Origin: an uncultured Erysipelotrichaceae bacterium
GTDB taxonomy: Bacteria; Bacillota_I; Bacilli_A; Erysipelotrichales; Erysipelotrichaceae
Direction: 5' to 3'
DNA length: 45,181 nucleotides
Assembly (NCBI GenBank): GCA_902786245.1
Contig: CADABS010000020.1
Coordinates: forward strand, 1 to 45,181
Position 1 is the stretch's first letter. Each line of letters opens with the position of its first letter. The translations under genes were made by a program, and so were the position numbers. Positions 15,261 through 24,105 of the stretch are shown here, piece by piece. The notes below the pieces were generated by a model. The model was not told the origin of the DNA. It saw only the letters and a program-made list of their open reading frames with translations, and did no database searches.

Positions 15261-16667
15261 ATGGTACAGATACAGTTTGATCAGCCGCTGCGTACGCATT
15301 TTATCGGCATCGGCGGCACTTCGATGAGCGGCCTGGCTGAGTATCTTGTCCGTTTCGGCTTTACGGTGACCGGATCGGACAGTGCCCATTCGAAATATAC
15401 AGATCATCTGGAGTCGCTGGGGGTGAAGATCGGCTATCCCCAGAAGCCGGAGAATATTCCCGCGGATACGGAGCTGGTCGTATACAGCGCTGCGATCCAT
15501 CCCGGCAATCCGGAATATGATGAAGCGGAAAGACGCGGCATCCCGATGATGGTGCGGGCGGATCTGCTCGGCCAGATCATGAAAAACTATAAACATGCGA
15601 TCAATGTTTCGGGAACGCATGGAAAAACAACGACAACATCGATGATCACGGAGATCCTGCTGGCGGCAGGACTGGATCCGAGCGTTGAGATCGGCGGTGT
15701 GCTCGATGATATCGGCGGCAATATGCGGGTCGGTGCGGACAATGAGACGATCGTTGTCGAAGCCTGCGAATATACGAATTCATTCCTGTCATTCTTCCCG
15801 ACGACAGCAGTCATTCTGAATGTCGAAGCCGACCATCTCGATTTTTTCAAAGATCTCGATGATATCCGCCATTCTTTCCGGAAATTCGCGGAACTTCTGC
15901 CGGAAGGCGGTCTTTTGGTCATCAATCAGGATATTGAAAACTGGCAGTATTTCAATGAAGGACTCAATATCCGTACGGTGACATTCTCTTCCGGCAGCGA
16001 AGGGGACTATACCGCTAAGGATATTGTCTATGACGAATATGTACGGCCTTCGTTTACGGTCGTTGAAAGAGGCAGGGAACTGGGCCGGATCCGGCTCGGT
16101 GTATCGGGTGAGCATAATGTCTGGAATGCGCTGGCGGCGATCGCGGCGGTATCGGATCTGGATGTTCCGTTTGAAGCGCTGCAGAGAGCATTTGAAAAGT
16201 ATACCGGGACGCAGCGGCGTTTTGATATCCGGGGTACCGTCAACGGGTTTACGGTCATGGATGACTATGCCCATCACCCGCAGGAAGTCGATGCGGTGCT
16301 GAAGACGCTGAAGCAGTATCCTCACCGCAAGCTGTGGGCAGTGCAGCAGCCCCATACATATTCCCGTACAAAACTTCTGATGGATGACTTCGCAGAGGTT
16401 CTTTCGCAGGCGGATGCGGTCATTGTCTGCGATATCTTTGCGGCAAGAGAGACGGATACGCTCGGCGTAACGGCAGAACAGCTGGTAGAGAAGCTCCGGG
16501 AAAAAGGCACGGAAACGTATTACTGTCCGACCTTTGATGATATTGAGAAATTTGTCGTGGAGAACTGTCAGAGCGGCGATGTCGTCGTGACCCTGGGCTG
16601 CGGCAATATCAATATCGTTGCGGACCGGATCGTCGACCGTCACGGCACAAGAACAGAAAAGAAATGA
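15261..16667 (+). CDS. murC: UDP-N-acetylmuramate--L-alanine ligase
   Basis: Cytosolic Mur ligase adding L-Ala to UDP-MurNAc, 468 residues. Rossmann-like first domain HFIGIGGTSMSGLAEYL (UDP-binding), ATP-binding P-loop GTHGKTTTTSM (about 117-127), the EACEYTNSF segment, the GEHNVWNALAA signature, and the C-terminal MDDYAHHPQEV motif. ATG 15261 is favoured because GAGAGG lies 8 bases upstream; an in-frame TTG at 15237 lies within the promoter region. The gene stands alone between a divergent promoter region and the helicase gene; in Bacillus murC neighbours ytxG/ytxH. Confidence 0.97.
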   Translation: MVQIQFDQPLRTHFIGIGGTSMSGLAEYLVRFGFTVTGSDSAHSKYTDHLESLGVKIGYPQKPENIPADTELVVYSAAIHPGNPEYDEAERRGIPMMVRADLLGQIMKNYKHAINVSGTHGKTTTTSMITEILLAAGLDPSVEIGGVLDDIGGNMRVGADNETIVVEACEYTNSFLSFFPTTAVILNVEADHLDFFKDLDDIRHSFRKFAELLPEGGLLVINQDIENWQYFNEGLNIRTVTFSSGSEGDYTAKDIVYDEYVRPSFTVVERGRELGRIRLGVSGEHNVWNALAAIAAVSDLDVPFEALQRAFEKYTGTQRRFDIRGTVNGFTVMDDYAHHPQEVDAVLKTLKQYPHRKLWAVQQPHTYSRTKLLMDDFAEVLSQADAVIVCDIFAARETDTLGVTAEQLVEKLREKGTETYYCPTFDDIEKFVVENCQSGDVVVTLGCGNINIVADRIVDRHGTRTEKK

Positions 16668-16668
16668 G

Positions 16669-16694
16669 AACACAGAGATCTGTGTTTTCTTTCG
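16669..16694 (+). terminator. Weak terminator after murC
   Basis: AACACAG (16669-16675), loop AGAT, CTGTGTT (16680-16686), followed by TTTTCTTT. Short stem, so partial readthrough into the helicase gene is likely. Confidence 0.6.
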
Positions 16695-16704
16695 GGGAGG
16701 TACT

Positions 16705-18069
16705 ATGAAACGTTTTGAAGATTTCAATCTGAAAAAGACGACGATGTCGTTTATTCAGGCAAATCATTTTAAAGAGCCGACACCGATCCAGGAACAGGTG
16801 ATTCCTTCGGCGGTCCGCGGCAAGGATATTATCGGTCTTTCGGCGACCGGTTCGGGCAAGACGCATGCCTATCTGATTCCCGTCATGGAGCGGATCGATC
16901 CGCAGCGGGATGAATGCCAGGCGGTGATCACTGCCCCGACCCGGGAACTGGCAGTGCAGATCTATGATATGGCAAAGGGCATGAGCGAGGCGGATCCGGG
17001 CATCCGGGTGCGTCTGGTCATCGGCGGCAAGGAGCGTACGCATGATCTGGAACAGATCGAAAAGGAACAGCCGCATGTCGTCATCGGTACGCCAGGCAGG
17101 ATCCGCGACCTGTTTCTGAGCAGCGGCGTTCTGCGCATTGACAAAGCGGATATCCTGGTCGTTGATGAAGCGGATATGACCCTGGAATACGGATTCCTCG
17201 ATGATATCGACGCATTTGCCGGCAGACTTTCGGAAGATCTGCAGATGATGGCATTTTCGGCGACGATGCCGGAACAGCTCAAGCCGTTCCTGCGCAAATA
17301 CATGTCGCATCCGCTGACATTCCAGATCGGCGAGAAGGTGCGCTTCAATCCGGATATCACGCATGTACTGGTACCGTGCTACCATCATTCCTATGCCGAG
17401 ACGATCCTGTCGATCCTGCCGGGATTCAATCCCTATGTATGTCTGATCTTCGCCAATACCAGAGCAGAGGCTTCTTCCATTGCCGAAGAACTCCGGCAGA
17501 ACGGTGTTGCGGTCAGTGAGATCCATGGCGATCTGACCAGCCGGCAGAGAAGGCAGGCGATGAAATCCATCGCGGCTGCGGAGCATACCTATGTTGTTGC
17601 GACCGACCTTGCGGCCAGAGGCATCGATATCGGCGAAGTCACGCATATCATTTCCTGCGGTTTCCCGGAGGATCTTGAATACTATATCCACCGGGCCGGA
17701 CGTACGGGCCGAGCCGGCAGCACCGGCATCTGCTATGCCCTGTACAAGGAGAGCGATGACCTTGCCATCCGTTCGCTGAAGAAGCGGGGCATCCGCTTTG
17801 AGCACAGAAGATACAGGAACGGTTCCTGGCAGGATCTGCGTCCGTACGGACAGAAGTTCAGACGGAAGGAAGATGAAACGGAGAAGGCGATTTCGCGGAT
17901 GATGACGGGCAAAAAGGAAAAGGTCAAGCCCGGCTACAAGAAGAAAAGAGCAGCCGCGATCGAGCGTCTGCAGAGAAAGAAGCGCCAGGAGATGATCCGT
18001 TCCAAGATCAAAGAAGAAAAGAAGGCTATGTACCGGGAAAGAGCGCGCAAAGAGAGGGAAGAGGGATGA
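16705..18069 (+). CDS. cshB: DEAD-box ATP-dependent RNA helicase (CshB-like)
   Basis: 454 residues with the ordered helicase motifs: Q motif TPIQEQVIP, motif I SATGSGKT (about 46-53), PTRELAVQI, TPGRIRDL, DEAD in VVDEADMTLEYG (about 154), SAT, then the second RecA domain with ATDLAARGIDI and YIHRAGRTGRAG (about 327-338). The C-terminal 80 residues are strongly basic (RRKEDETEKA... KKKRAAAIERLQRKK), a likely RNA-binding tail. The order cshB-nfo with ispG and ispH nearby is the B. subtilis arrangement (yqfR-yqfS), which supports CshB, a cold-shock and RNA-remodelling helicase. ATG 16705 follows GGGGAGG. Overlaps nfo by 4 bases. Confidence 0.92.
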   Translation: MKRFEDFNLKKTTMSFIQANHFKEPTPIQEQVIPSAVRGKDIIGLSATGSGKTHAYLIPVMERIDPQRDECQAVITAPTRELAVQIYDMAKGMSEADPGIRVRLVIGGKERTHDLEQIEKEQPHVVIGTPGRIRDLFLSSGVLRIDKADILVVDEADMTLEYGFLDDIDAFAGRLSEDLQMMAFSATMPEQLKPFLRKYMSHPLTFQIGEKVRFNPDITHVLVPCYHHSYAETILSILPGFNPYVCLIFANTRAEASSIAEELRQNGVAVSEIHGDLTSRQRRQAMKSIAAAEHTYVVATDLAARGIDIGEVTHIISCGFPEDLEYYIHRAGRTGRAGSTGICYALYKESDDLAIRSLKKRGIRFEHRRYRNGSWQDLRPYGQKFRRKEDETEKAISRMMTGKKEKVKPGYKKKRAAAIERLQRKKRQEMIRSKIKEEKKAMYRERARKEREEG

Positions 18070-18923
18070 TCCTCGGCTGTCATGTACAGATGAAGGCGCC
18101 GGATTTTGTGGAAGGAAGCGTGAAAGAAGCGCTGTCCTACAAAGCGGACGCCCTGATGCTGTATACCGGTGCACCCCAGAATACAAAGCGCAGACCGGTG
18201 GAAGAGATGCATGTTTCCCAGGCCAGAGCCCTGATGGAAGAAAACGGGATCCCGATGGACAGAATGATCATCCATGCCCCGTATATCATCAATCCCGCCA
18301 ATTCAATCAAGCCTGAGGTAGCGGAGCTGGCAGTGGAGTTTCTGGAAAAGGAACTGCAGCGGACCGCTGCGATCGGTGCAAAGTATATGGTTCTCCATCC
18401 CGGCAGCTATACGACGGCAGATCTGGAAACCGGCATTGCCACAGCCATCCGCCGGCTCAATGCGGTCGGAGACTATCCGGAAAACACCGTCGTGTGTCTG
18501 GAGACGATGGCAGGCAAGGGCAGCGAGATCGGCTACCGTTTTGAGCAGATCGCACAAATCCTGGAAGGTGTATCGCATCCGGAGCATTTCGGGGTTTGCT
18601 TTGATACATGCCATACCAATGATGCCGGCTATGATCTGCGTGACTTTGATGCGGTCCTGGATGAATTCGATCATGTGATCGGTCTTTCCCGTCTCCATGT
18701 GATCCATCTCAATGATTCAAAAAATGCCATGGGTGCCCGCAAGGACAGACATGCCAATATCGGCCAGGGTACACTGGGGTTTGATCTGCTCCGCAGCATT
18801 GCCGCAAATGAAAGGATCAGCGGTATACCGCTCATTCTGGAAACGCCGTATATCGGCGGCAGGCCGCCCTATGGCGAAGAAATCGCAATGTTACGATCAG
18901 GCGTTTATACACCGCTGGAATGA
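18066..18923 (+). CDS. nfo: Endonuclease IV (AP endonuclease)
   Basis: 285 residues, the normal length for this zinc-dependent enzyme that cuts DNA 5' to abasic sites in base-excision repair. TIM-barrel metal-ligand motifs are visible: GCHVQM, MIIHAPYIINPANS, MVLHPGSY, VCLETMAGKGSEIG, GVCFDTCHTNDAGYD, RLHVIHLNDSKNAMGARKDRHANIGQG, and LILETPYIG. The start codon overlaps the end of cshB (ATGA), and the GAGGGATG context gives a ribosome site. A terminator stem starts inside its last codons. Confidence 0.96.
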   Translation: MILGCHVQMKAPDFVEGSVKEALSYKADALMLYTGAPQNTKRRPVEEMHVSQARALMEENGIPMDRMIIHAPYIINPANSIKPEVAELAVEFLEKELQRTAAIGAKYMVLHPGSYTTADLETGIATAIRRLNAVGDYPENTVVCLETMAGKGSEIGYRFEQIAQILEGVSHPEHFGVCFDTCHTNDAGYDLRDFDAVLDEFDHVIGLSRLHVIHLNDSKNAMGARKDRHANIGQGTLGFDLLRSIAANERISGIPLILETPYIGGRPPYGEEIAMLRSGVYTPLE

Positions 18924-18937
18924 CCGGCGGTTTTTTT
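18911..18937 (+). terminator. Terminator of cshB-nfo
   Basis: ACCGCTGG (18911-18918), loop AATGA, CCGGCGGT (18924-18931), then seven T's. The stem's left arm is inside the nfo coding end. Confidence 0.8.
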
Positions 18938-18942
18938 CATTG

Positions 18943-18970
18943 AAAAAGGCTTCAGCCTGTGGCTGAAACC
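18943..18970 (-). terminator. Terminator of ispG
   Basis: On the minus strand GGTTTCAGCC (18970-18961), loop ACA, GGCTGAAGCC (18957-18948), then TTTTT. It directly abuts the oppositely oriented nfo terminator. Confidence 0.85.
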
Positions 18971-18971
18971 C

Positions 18972-20033
18972 TCATTCGCCTCTGCAGATCTTTTCGATCT
19001 CGTTTTTCAGTGCGTCTGCCAGTTCTTCCTGGGGTACGGAGCGTACCAGCTGTCCTTTCCGGAAGAGCAGGCCTGTTTCATGGCCGCCGGCAACGCCGAC
19101 ATCGGCCCGGGAAGCTTCCTGCATGCCGTTGACCGGACAGCCCATGACCGCGACCGTGATGTCTGCCCGTACGGTCCTGAGATAATCCTCCATTTCCTTT
19201 ACCAGCGGCAGCATATCATACTGGATGCGTCCGCAGGTCGGACAGGCAATCAGATCGGGAACGCCTTCGATCAGTCCGAAACAGCGCAGCAGCTGCTTTG
19301 CGATAGGCAGTTCATCGGCCGGATCGCCGGATACGGATACCCGGACCGTATCGCCGATGCCGTCATACAGCAGGGTTCCCAGGGCCGCGGAAGACTTGAC
19401 GGCGCTTTCGGCAATGCCGCCGGCTTCGGTCACGCCAAGATGCAGCGGATAGGGGAAAGTCTTTGCGGCTGCCCGGTAGGCTTCAATGGTCAGCGGGACA
19501 TTCGAGGATTTGAAGGAAAGGCAGATATCATGGAAATCCAGGTCTTCCAGGATCGATACATGGTACTGTGCACTTTCGATCATTGCCTCAGGGCAGGGTC
19601 CGCCGTATTTCCGCAGCACTTCTTTTTCCAGCGAACCGGAATTGATGCCGATGCGGATCGGGATATTCTTTGCTTTGCATGCATTGACAACGGCTTCGAC
19701 ATTCTTTCTTTCGCCGATGTTGCCGGGGTTGATGCGGATCGCATCCGCGCCGTGCTCCACCGAAAGCAGGGCAAGACGGTAGTTGAAGTGAATATCCGCA
19801 ACGACCGGGATATGGATCTTTTTCTTAATGGCAGAGATCGCTCTGGCATCTTCTTCATCGAGGACGGCGGTGCGGATGATCTCGCATCCTTCTTCTTCCA
19901 GACGCAGAATCTGGGCTGCGGCTTCTTCGATGTTTTTGGCGGGTATATTCGTCATGGACTGCAGAACACAGCGGTCCTGGCCGCCGATCTGCACATTGCC
20001 GACATAGATCGGTCTTGTTTCTGTACGTTTCAT
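18972..20033 (-). CDS. ispG: (E)-4-hydroxy-3-methylbut-2-enyl-diphosphate synthase
   Basis: Sixth step of the MEP pathway, converting MEcPP to HMBPP, the substrate of IspH encoded 5 kb to the left. 353 residues. N-terminal TIM-barrel stretches QSMTNIPAKN, ADIHFNYRLAL, RINPGNIG and RIGINSGSLEKE are diagnostic; the C-terminal [4Fe-4S] domain shows ACPTCGR and MGCPVNGMQEA (about residues 264 and 297). AGGAGA lies about 8 bases before the ATG. Single-gene transcript with its own terminator and a divergent promoter region shared with rpmG. Confidence 0.97.
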   Translation of the reverse strand: MKRTETRPIYVGNVQIGGQDRCVLQSMTNIPAKNIEEAAAQILRLEEEGCEIIRTAVLDEEDARAISAIKKKIHIPVVADIHFNYRLALLSVEHGADAIRINPGNIGERKNVEAVVNACKAKNIPIRIGINSGSLEKEVLRKYGGPCPEAMIESAQYHVSILEDLDFHDICLSFKSSNVPLTIEAYRAAAKTFPYPLHLGVTEAGGIAESAVKSSAALGTLLYDGIGDTVRVSVSGDPADELPIAKQLLRCFGLIEGVPDLIACPTCGRIQYDMLPLVKEMEDYLRTVRADITVAVMGCPVNGMQEASRADVGVAGGHETGLLFRKGQLVRSVPQEELADALKNEIEKICRGE

Positions 20034-20073
20034 AGTTCAGTCTCCTGTACTGCAATTATCGCACTGTTTCCTG

Positions 20074-20151
20074 ATTATACAAAATACCGTAAACGGGAAA
20101 TTGTACGAATTGCATGATTCTTGTGCATTTTAAAATTGTTTATGTTATACT
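20074..20151. promoter_or_regulatory. Divergent promoter region between ispG and rpmG
   Basis: Minus strand: TATAAT (20079-20074) serves ispG; its -35 is weak. Plus strand: extended -10 TGT-TATACT (20143-20151) serves rpmG. Confidence 0.5.
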
Positions 20152-20180
20152 TCTGTCGTTGACTGCAGGAGGTGAATGTC

Positions 20181-20333
20181 ATGCCCAGAGAAAATATTAC
20201 TTTCAAGTGCTCGGAATGCGGTGAAGAAAACTACATCGGCACAAGAAATAAGCGTAAGCATCCGGAAAAGATGCAGATCAAGAAGTACTGCCCGCGCTGC
20301 AACAAAGTTACTGAGCATAAGGAGAAGAAATAA
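20181..20333 (+). CDS. rpmG: 50S ribosomal protein L33
   Basis: A 50-residue protein starting [18 protein letters not shown] and ending VTEHKEKK. Two CxxC pairs (KCSEC and YCPRC) show it is the zinc-binding form of L33. The conserved NKRKHPEKM... KKYCPRCNK core is typical. AGGAGGTG (20168-20175) precedes the ATG. It has its own extended -10 promoter and terminator. Confidence 0.95.
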   Translation: MPRENITFKCSECGEENYIGTRNKRKHPEKMQIKKYCPRCNKVTEHKEKK

Positions 20334-20350
20334 CCTTCAGGGTTATTTTT
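20328..20350 (+). terminator. Terminator after rpmG
   Basis: AAATAACC (20328-20335), loop TTCAG, GGTTATTT (20341-20348) with a T run; overlaps the rpmG stop codon. Confidence 0.75.
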
Positions 20351-20362
20351 TTGTAAAAACGG

Positions 20363-20953
20363 ATGAAAATCGATATTCTGCCGATCGGACTGTACCAGGA
20401 AAACAGCTATGTCCTGCATGATCACGGCCATGTGCTGTTCATCGATCCGGGCCGCTATGCAAAGACCATCGCGGAAGCCGTAAACAGAGATGAGACCGTG
20501 GACGGGATACTGCTGACACACGGCCATGAGGATCATACCGGGGCAGCAGATGATCTTGCGGATATGTTTGAGACGGATATCTATATGCATGAAAACGATC
20601 TGGCTCTGACCGATCCGGCTTATGCGAAAATGGCAGGATACTGCGCACCGGTGTATCATACAGTGAAGCCGCTGTCGGCGAAGATGAAAATCGGCGTCTT
20701 TGACATCGAAGTCATCGAGACACCCGGCCATACCGCCGGAAGCGTCTGTTTCCGCTACCGCAATCTGCTGTTTACCGGCGATACGCTGTTTGCCTCGGAT
20801 ATCGGCAGAACCGATCTGTATTCCGGCGATGAAGAAGAGATGATGCGTTCGCTGCAGAAGTTCTATGCACTGCCGCATGATCTGCGGGTGCTTCCCGGAC
20901 ACGGTCCGTGCTCAACAATCGGACTGGAACTGCAGAGAAATCCGTATCTGTAA
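20363..20953 (+). CDS. MBL-fold metallo-hydrolase (glyoxalase II-like, YqgX-type)
   Basis: 196 residues with the metallo-beta-lactamase zinc motif LTHGHEDHTG (about 51-60), then ETPGHTAGSVCF (about 124-135), LFTGDTLFASDIGRTDL (about 139-155) and a final VLPGHGPCSTIG. This is the compact hydroxyacylglutathione-hydrolase-like form seen just upstream of comG in Bacillus (yqgX). Substrate unknown; thioester hydrolysis is the family expectation. No clear ribosome site is seen in the T-rich stretch before the ATG, so translation may depend on readthrough or be weak. The next gene follows after 11 bases. Confidence 0.87.
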   Translation: MKIDILPIGLYQENSYVLHDHGHVLFIDPGRYAKTIAEAVNRDETVDGILLTHGHEDHTGAADDLADMFETDIYMHENDLALTDPAYAKMAGYCAPVYHTVKPLSAKMKIGVFDIEVIETPGHTAGSVCFRYRNLLFTGDTLFASDIGRTDLYSGDEEEMMRSLQKFYALPHDLRVLPGHGPCSTIGLELQRNPYL

Positions 20954-20964
20954 CAGGAGGGAAA

Positions 20965-21744
20965 ATGAAACGTCTGACCATTGCGCTGTGCGCTGTCATA
21001 CTGGCAGCCGGATGCGCGGATAAAAAAGAAGATCCGGATGAGAAAGAACCGGAAATCGTCGACCGTATTTCCATCAGTGAAACGGACTTTACCCAGACCC
21101 AGGCTGAAGCAATCCTGAAGAAAGCGGTGAATGATCACTGCGGCTCCACGGCCTGCACCGTGACTTCGACATCGATTGTCAATGATTCCATCATCGGCAC
21201 TTATACGTATACGGAAAATGATGTGATCACCGAAGGAAAGGCAACGCTTTCCAATGTCGCGGTCAATCCGAATGATGCGGCGATCGTCTATTTCGGAAGC
21301 ACCGAGTTCAATGACGGCATGCGCACGGTTGAACCGGAACCGGCTGAGACCGCTGCCGATGATGCAAAGGAACCGGAGAAAAAGGATGATAAACCGGCTT
21401 CTTCCGGCACCGAAGATCCTTCGATCCCGCATGTGATCATCGATGAATCCATGTTAAGCAATCCGTCCCAGCCGGATCAGGTGCTCTATGACCAGGACAG
21501 AAAGAGTCTGACGCTGTTCTATTCGACCGGCGGAACGAGAAGCTACACAGGTACGCTGCTGGGTGAAGGAACGCTGCGGATCGTCATTCTCGATGCGGAC
21601 CAGAAGGTCATCAAGGAAGTCGTCAATGCATCTGCGGCAGGTGAATTCAGCGGCTCCGTGCATCTCGAGAAGGGCTTCTATCTGCAGTATTTCGAATCGA
21701 GCGGCGCCGGTGCGGAACTGTACTGGCATACCGATCTTGACTGA
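20965..21744 (+). CDS. Uncharacterised lipoprotein
   Basis: 259 residues with signal peptide and lipobox LAAGC (Cys about residue 17). A short acidic linker follows (DKKEDPDEKEPE), then a small alpha/beta domain (about 33-120, with two Cys in DHCGSTACTV that could form a disulphide), a disordered Glu/Lys/Pro-rich spacer (about 125-155), and a C-terminal beta-rich domain (about 165-259) ending GAELYWHTDLD. AGGAGG lies a few bases before ATG 20965. Lies between the MBL hydrolase and the comG operon; no function can be assigned. Confidence 0.8.
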   Translation: MKRLTIALCAVILAAGCADKKEDPDEKEPEIVDRISISETDFTQTQAEAILKKAVNDHCGSTACTVTSTSIVNDSIIGTYTYTENDVITEGKATLSNVAVNPNDAAIVYFGSTEFNDGMRTVEPEPAETAADDAKEPEKKDDKPASSGTEDPSIPHVIIDESMLSNPSQPDQVLYDQDRKSLTLFYSTGGTRSYTGTLLGEGTLRIVILDADQKVIKEVVNASAAGEFSGSVHLEKGFYLQYFESSGAGAELYWHTDLD

Positions 21745-21755
21745 GAAGAGAATGG

Positions 21756-21784
21756 AACCGGGGAAAATTTTCCCGGTTTTTTTT
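21756..21784 (+). terminator. Strong Rho-independent terminator
   Basis: AACCGGG (21756-21762) pairs with CCCGGTT (21772-21778); AAAA/TTTT inside can extend the stem; eight T's follow. Confidence 0.9.
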
Positions 21785-21792
21785 GCGCCTTT

Positions 21793-21819
21793 TTGACTCT
21801 GCAGGAGAATACATATTCT
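21793..21819 (+). promoter_or_regulatory. Candidate comG promoter
   Basis: TTGACT (21793-21798) and TATTCT (21814-21819) with a short 15-bp spacer. The palindrome GAATA-CA-TATTC (21807-21818) overlaps the -10, a possible site for a competence regulator or an alternative sigma factor. Confidence 0.35.
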
Positions 21820-21832
21820 GACGGAGGAAAAC

Positions 21833-22822
21833 ATGAAAGAACGACTGATACAGATCCTGCGGGCTGCCAATGCCTGGAATGTGACGGATATCCATTTCGG
21901 CATCTCCCAGAACAGCGGCAGGAAAGTAACGATTGAAATGCGGGTGGACGGCAGGATCCGCCAGCTGAAAGAAGATCCGGATGATCTGCGCCTGTTTCAC
22001 TATCTGATGTACCGGGCTGATCTCGATCTGTCCGGGGCGATGGAGCCGCAGACGGGACGCTTTGAGGAAACGGTCGACGGCAGGAGGATGTCGCTGCGCT
22101 TTGCCCTGGTATCGAGCTATTACGTCACCAGCGGGGTGCTGCGCATTCTCAACAGCAGGGATTCTCTGCAGGTAAGGGCACTGACCCATGATGAGGAAGC
22201 AGCGGACTGGCTGCAGGACATTACTGCTCATCCCTGCGGTCTGTTCATCCTGTCCGGACCGACTTCTTCGGGCAAGACGACTTCGCTGTATACGATCCTC
22301 AACGCGGCGGAAGATAAAAGGATCTTTACCCTGGAAGATCCGGTGGAAGTCGTCAATGAGCGCTATGTGCAGCTGCAGGTCAATGAGAAGCGCCATTTTA
22401 CCTATGATGACGGCATCCGTCAGCTGATGCGCCATGACCCGGACATCATCATGATCGGTGAGGTCCGCGACAGTACGACGGCCGCAATGGCTGTGCGCTC
22501 GGCATTGACCGGCCATCTGGTCGTGACCAGTCTGCACAGCTTCAGCTGCGTCAGTGCCATTCACCGGATGATGGATCTCGGGGTGCAGGAATACCAGCTG
22601 CGCGATGTGCTCACCGGCATCAGCTGCCAGCGTCTGTTCGACTGTCCCCAGGGCGGACGGACAGGAATCTATGAATGGATGGACAGAAAGGAGATCGGAT
22701 ATTACTTCGACCATGGCAGAACATCGGAAAACTTCAGGCCTCTGGCGGAAAGCATCCGTCAGGAACGCGCAGCCGGGACGATCGATGCAGATCAGGCAGA
22801 AGCGGAACTGGCTGGATCGTGA
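21833..22822 (+). CDS. comGA: Competence pilus assembly ATPase ComGA
   Basis: Type II secretion / type IV pilus ATPase of the GspE-PilB superfamily that powers assembly of the transformation pilus; peripheral on the inner membrane face. 329 residues, the short ComGA form. N-terminal domain ends near VLRILNS; Walker A GPTSSGKTT (about 142-150), the Asp box TLEDPVE (about 164-170), Walker B DIIMIGEVRD (about 203-212) and the His box VTSLHSFS. No zinc tetra-cysteine motif is seen. GGAGG lies 7 bases before the ATG. First gene of the comG operon; overlaps comGB by 38 bases. Confidence 0.95.
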   Translation: MKERLIQILRAANAWNVTDIHFGISQNSGRKVTIEMRVDGRIRQLKEDPDDLRLFHYLMYRADLDLSGAMEPQTGRFEETVDGRRMSLRFALVSSYYVTSGVLRILNSRDSLQVRALTHDEEAADWLQDITAHPCGLFILSGPTSSGKTTSLYTILNAAEDKRIFTLEDPVEVVNERYVQLQVNEKRHFTYDDGIRQLMRHDPDIIMIGEVRDSTTAAMAVRSALTGHLVVTSLHSFSCVSAIHRMMDLGVQEYQLRDVLTGISCQRLFDCPQGGRTGIYEWMDRKEIGYYFDHGRTSENFRPLAESIRQERAAGTIDADQAEAELAGS

Positions 22823-23783
22823 AACCTGCGAAAGTCTCAATGCACTGCTGAATAATGGCTTTGCCCTGCGCCAGGCCGCAGAGATCCTTGCGGACCGCAG
22901 AAATGAAGCGGTATTCCAGCAGATCCTTGCCCGTCTGGAAAACGGCGAAGAGGCAGAGTCTTTTCTGCATCTGTACTTATGCACAGACCTGCGTCCGGTA
23001 TTTTCAATCTATGTCCGCTATATGCCGCTTGCCGATGCGCTTGATCTTTCGGTGAAGCTGACAAAGCAGGATGGCGAACAGAAAAGAATCCTGATGAAAG
23101 GCATCTTCTATCCGCTCGGACTATTGGCTTCGTCCATGGCCGGCATCCTGCTGTTCTGCCGTTTCATCCTGCCGGTCATGCTGGGACTGATGGAGAGCTT
23201 CCATATGGAACAGGGCGGCTTTGCGCTGATGGCCGTATGGATCCGCACCGTTACCTATGCATCTGCGGGTCTGTTTCTGGTACTGGCTATCTGCACGGCA
23301 GTTCTGACTGATCGTAAAAGAATTGCCCGGACCTACCGGTTTCTGGCCATTCATTTTCCTGCCAGTCTGCCGGTCCAGTATGCATCCCGCGATTTTACCA
23401 GATTCTATCTGGAATGCCTGCGCAGAGGCCTATCCACCCGGCGGATCCTGCAGATGCTTGCAGGTCTTGAAACAAAGCCGTTAGTCGCCTGTATTGCGGA
23501 AGAAGCAGACCGGCTGCTTGATGAAGGCGATGCCTTTGAAGAAGCGGTGAAACATGCCGGCATGGAACCGGCTCTGGCCGGATTCTTCCGGATTGCTGTC
23601 TATGCCGGAGACTGCGAAGGGATCCTGGAAGGGTATCTGGCCATGTTCAAAGTCCGGACCGAGAAGCAGATCAGAAACTTCTCCCGGATCGTACAGGCGA
23701 TTTCCTACGGCGCAGTCGGACTGATGATCGTTCTTGTCTATTCGGTGCTGATGGTGCCGATGCGCATGCTTTCCGAAATCTGA
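22785..23783 (+). CDS. comGB: Competence pilus inner-membrane platform protein ComGB
   Basis: GspF/PilC-type polytopic platform protein that partners ComGA. 332 residues with three strongly hydrophobic segments: about 107-130, 150-175 and near the C-terminus (about 305-328), each following a cytoplasmic four-helix domain in the usual duplicated arrangement. ATG 22785 was chosen as the first start that keeps the N-terminal domain (RQKRNWLDRETCESLNALL); it lies inside comGA with only a weak ribosome site, so coupling to comGA translation is likely. Longer in-frame readings to 22605 would be within comGA and are rejected. Confidence 0.88.
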   Translation: MQIRQKRNWLDRETCESLNALLNNGFALRQAAEILADRRNEAVFQQILARLENGEEAESFLHLYLCTDLRPVFSIYVRYMPLADALDLSVKLTKQDGEQKRILMKGIFYPLGLLASSMAGILLFCRFILPVMLGLMESFHMEQGGFALMAVWIRTVTYASAGLFLVLAICTAVLTDRKRIARTYRFLAIHFPASLPVQYASRDFTRFYLECLRRGLSTRRILQMLAGLETKPLVACIAEEADRLLDEGDAFEEAVKHAGMEPALAGFFRIAVYAGDCEGILEGYLAMFKVRTEKQIRNFSRIVQAISYGAVGLMIVLVYSVLMVPMRMLSEI

Positions 23784-23796
23784 AAGGAGAGGACAG

Positions 23797-24105
23797 ATGA
23801 AAAAGAAAAAAAGCAGAAAAGGGTTCACGCTTCTGGAGATGACGATCGTCGTGCTGATCATTTCAGTGCTGTTTCTTCTGACGGTGCCGAATATCCAGAA
23901 GACGCTGGAAATCGTATCTTCCAAAGGATGCAAGGCAATCGAAAAAGTCGCAGATGCGGCCATCCTTGAATACAAACTGGAATACGGCAGTTTCCCCGGC
24001 AGCGTTTCCGATCTGGTATCGGCCGGCCTGCTTTCCGAGGAACAATTGACCTGCGACGGGTCGCGGAATCTAGTGATCATTGACGGACAGGCATATGTCG
24101 AATAA
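23797..24105 (+). CDS. comGC: Major competence pseudopilin ComGC
   Basis: 102-residue class III prepilin: basic leader, then the prepilin-peptidase site KGFTLLEM (cut between Gly and Phe, Glu at +5), then a hydrophobic helix TIVVLIISVLFLLTV. Two cysteines (GCKAIEK and LTCDG) could form the disulphide known for ComGC. AAAGGAGAGG precedes the ATG. It is the main subunit of the DNA-uptake pilus. Overlaps comGD by 11 bases. Confidence 0.95.
   Translation: MKKKKSRKGFTLLEMTIVVLIISVLFLLTVPNIQKTLEIVSSKGCKAIEKVADAAILEYKLEYGSFPGSVSDLVSAGLLSEEQLTCDGSRNLVIIDGQAYVE

Noticed and set aside
16609-18186. Long minus-strand open frame (about 525 codons) opposite cshB
   Set aside because: It is antisense to a clear DEAD-box helicase with all motifs, has no ribosome site and a His/Arg/Asp-rich composition typical of antisense frames in this GC context.
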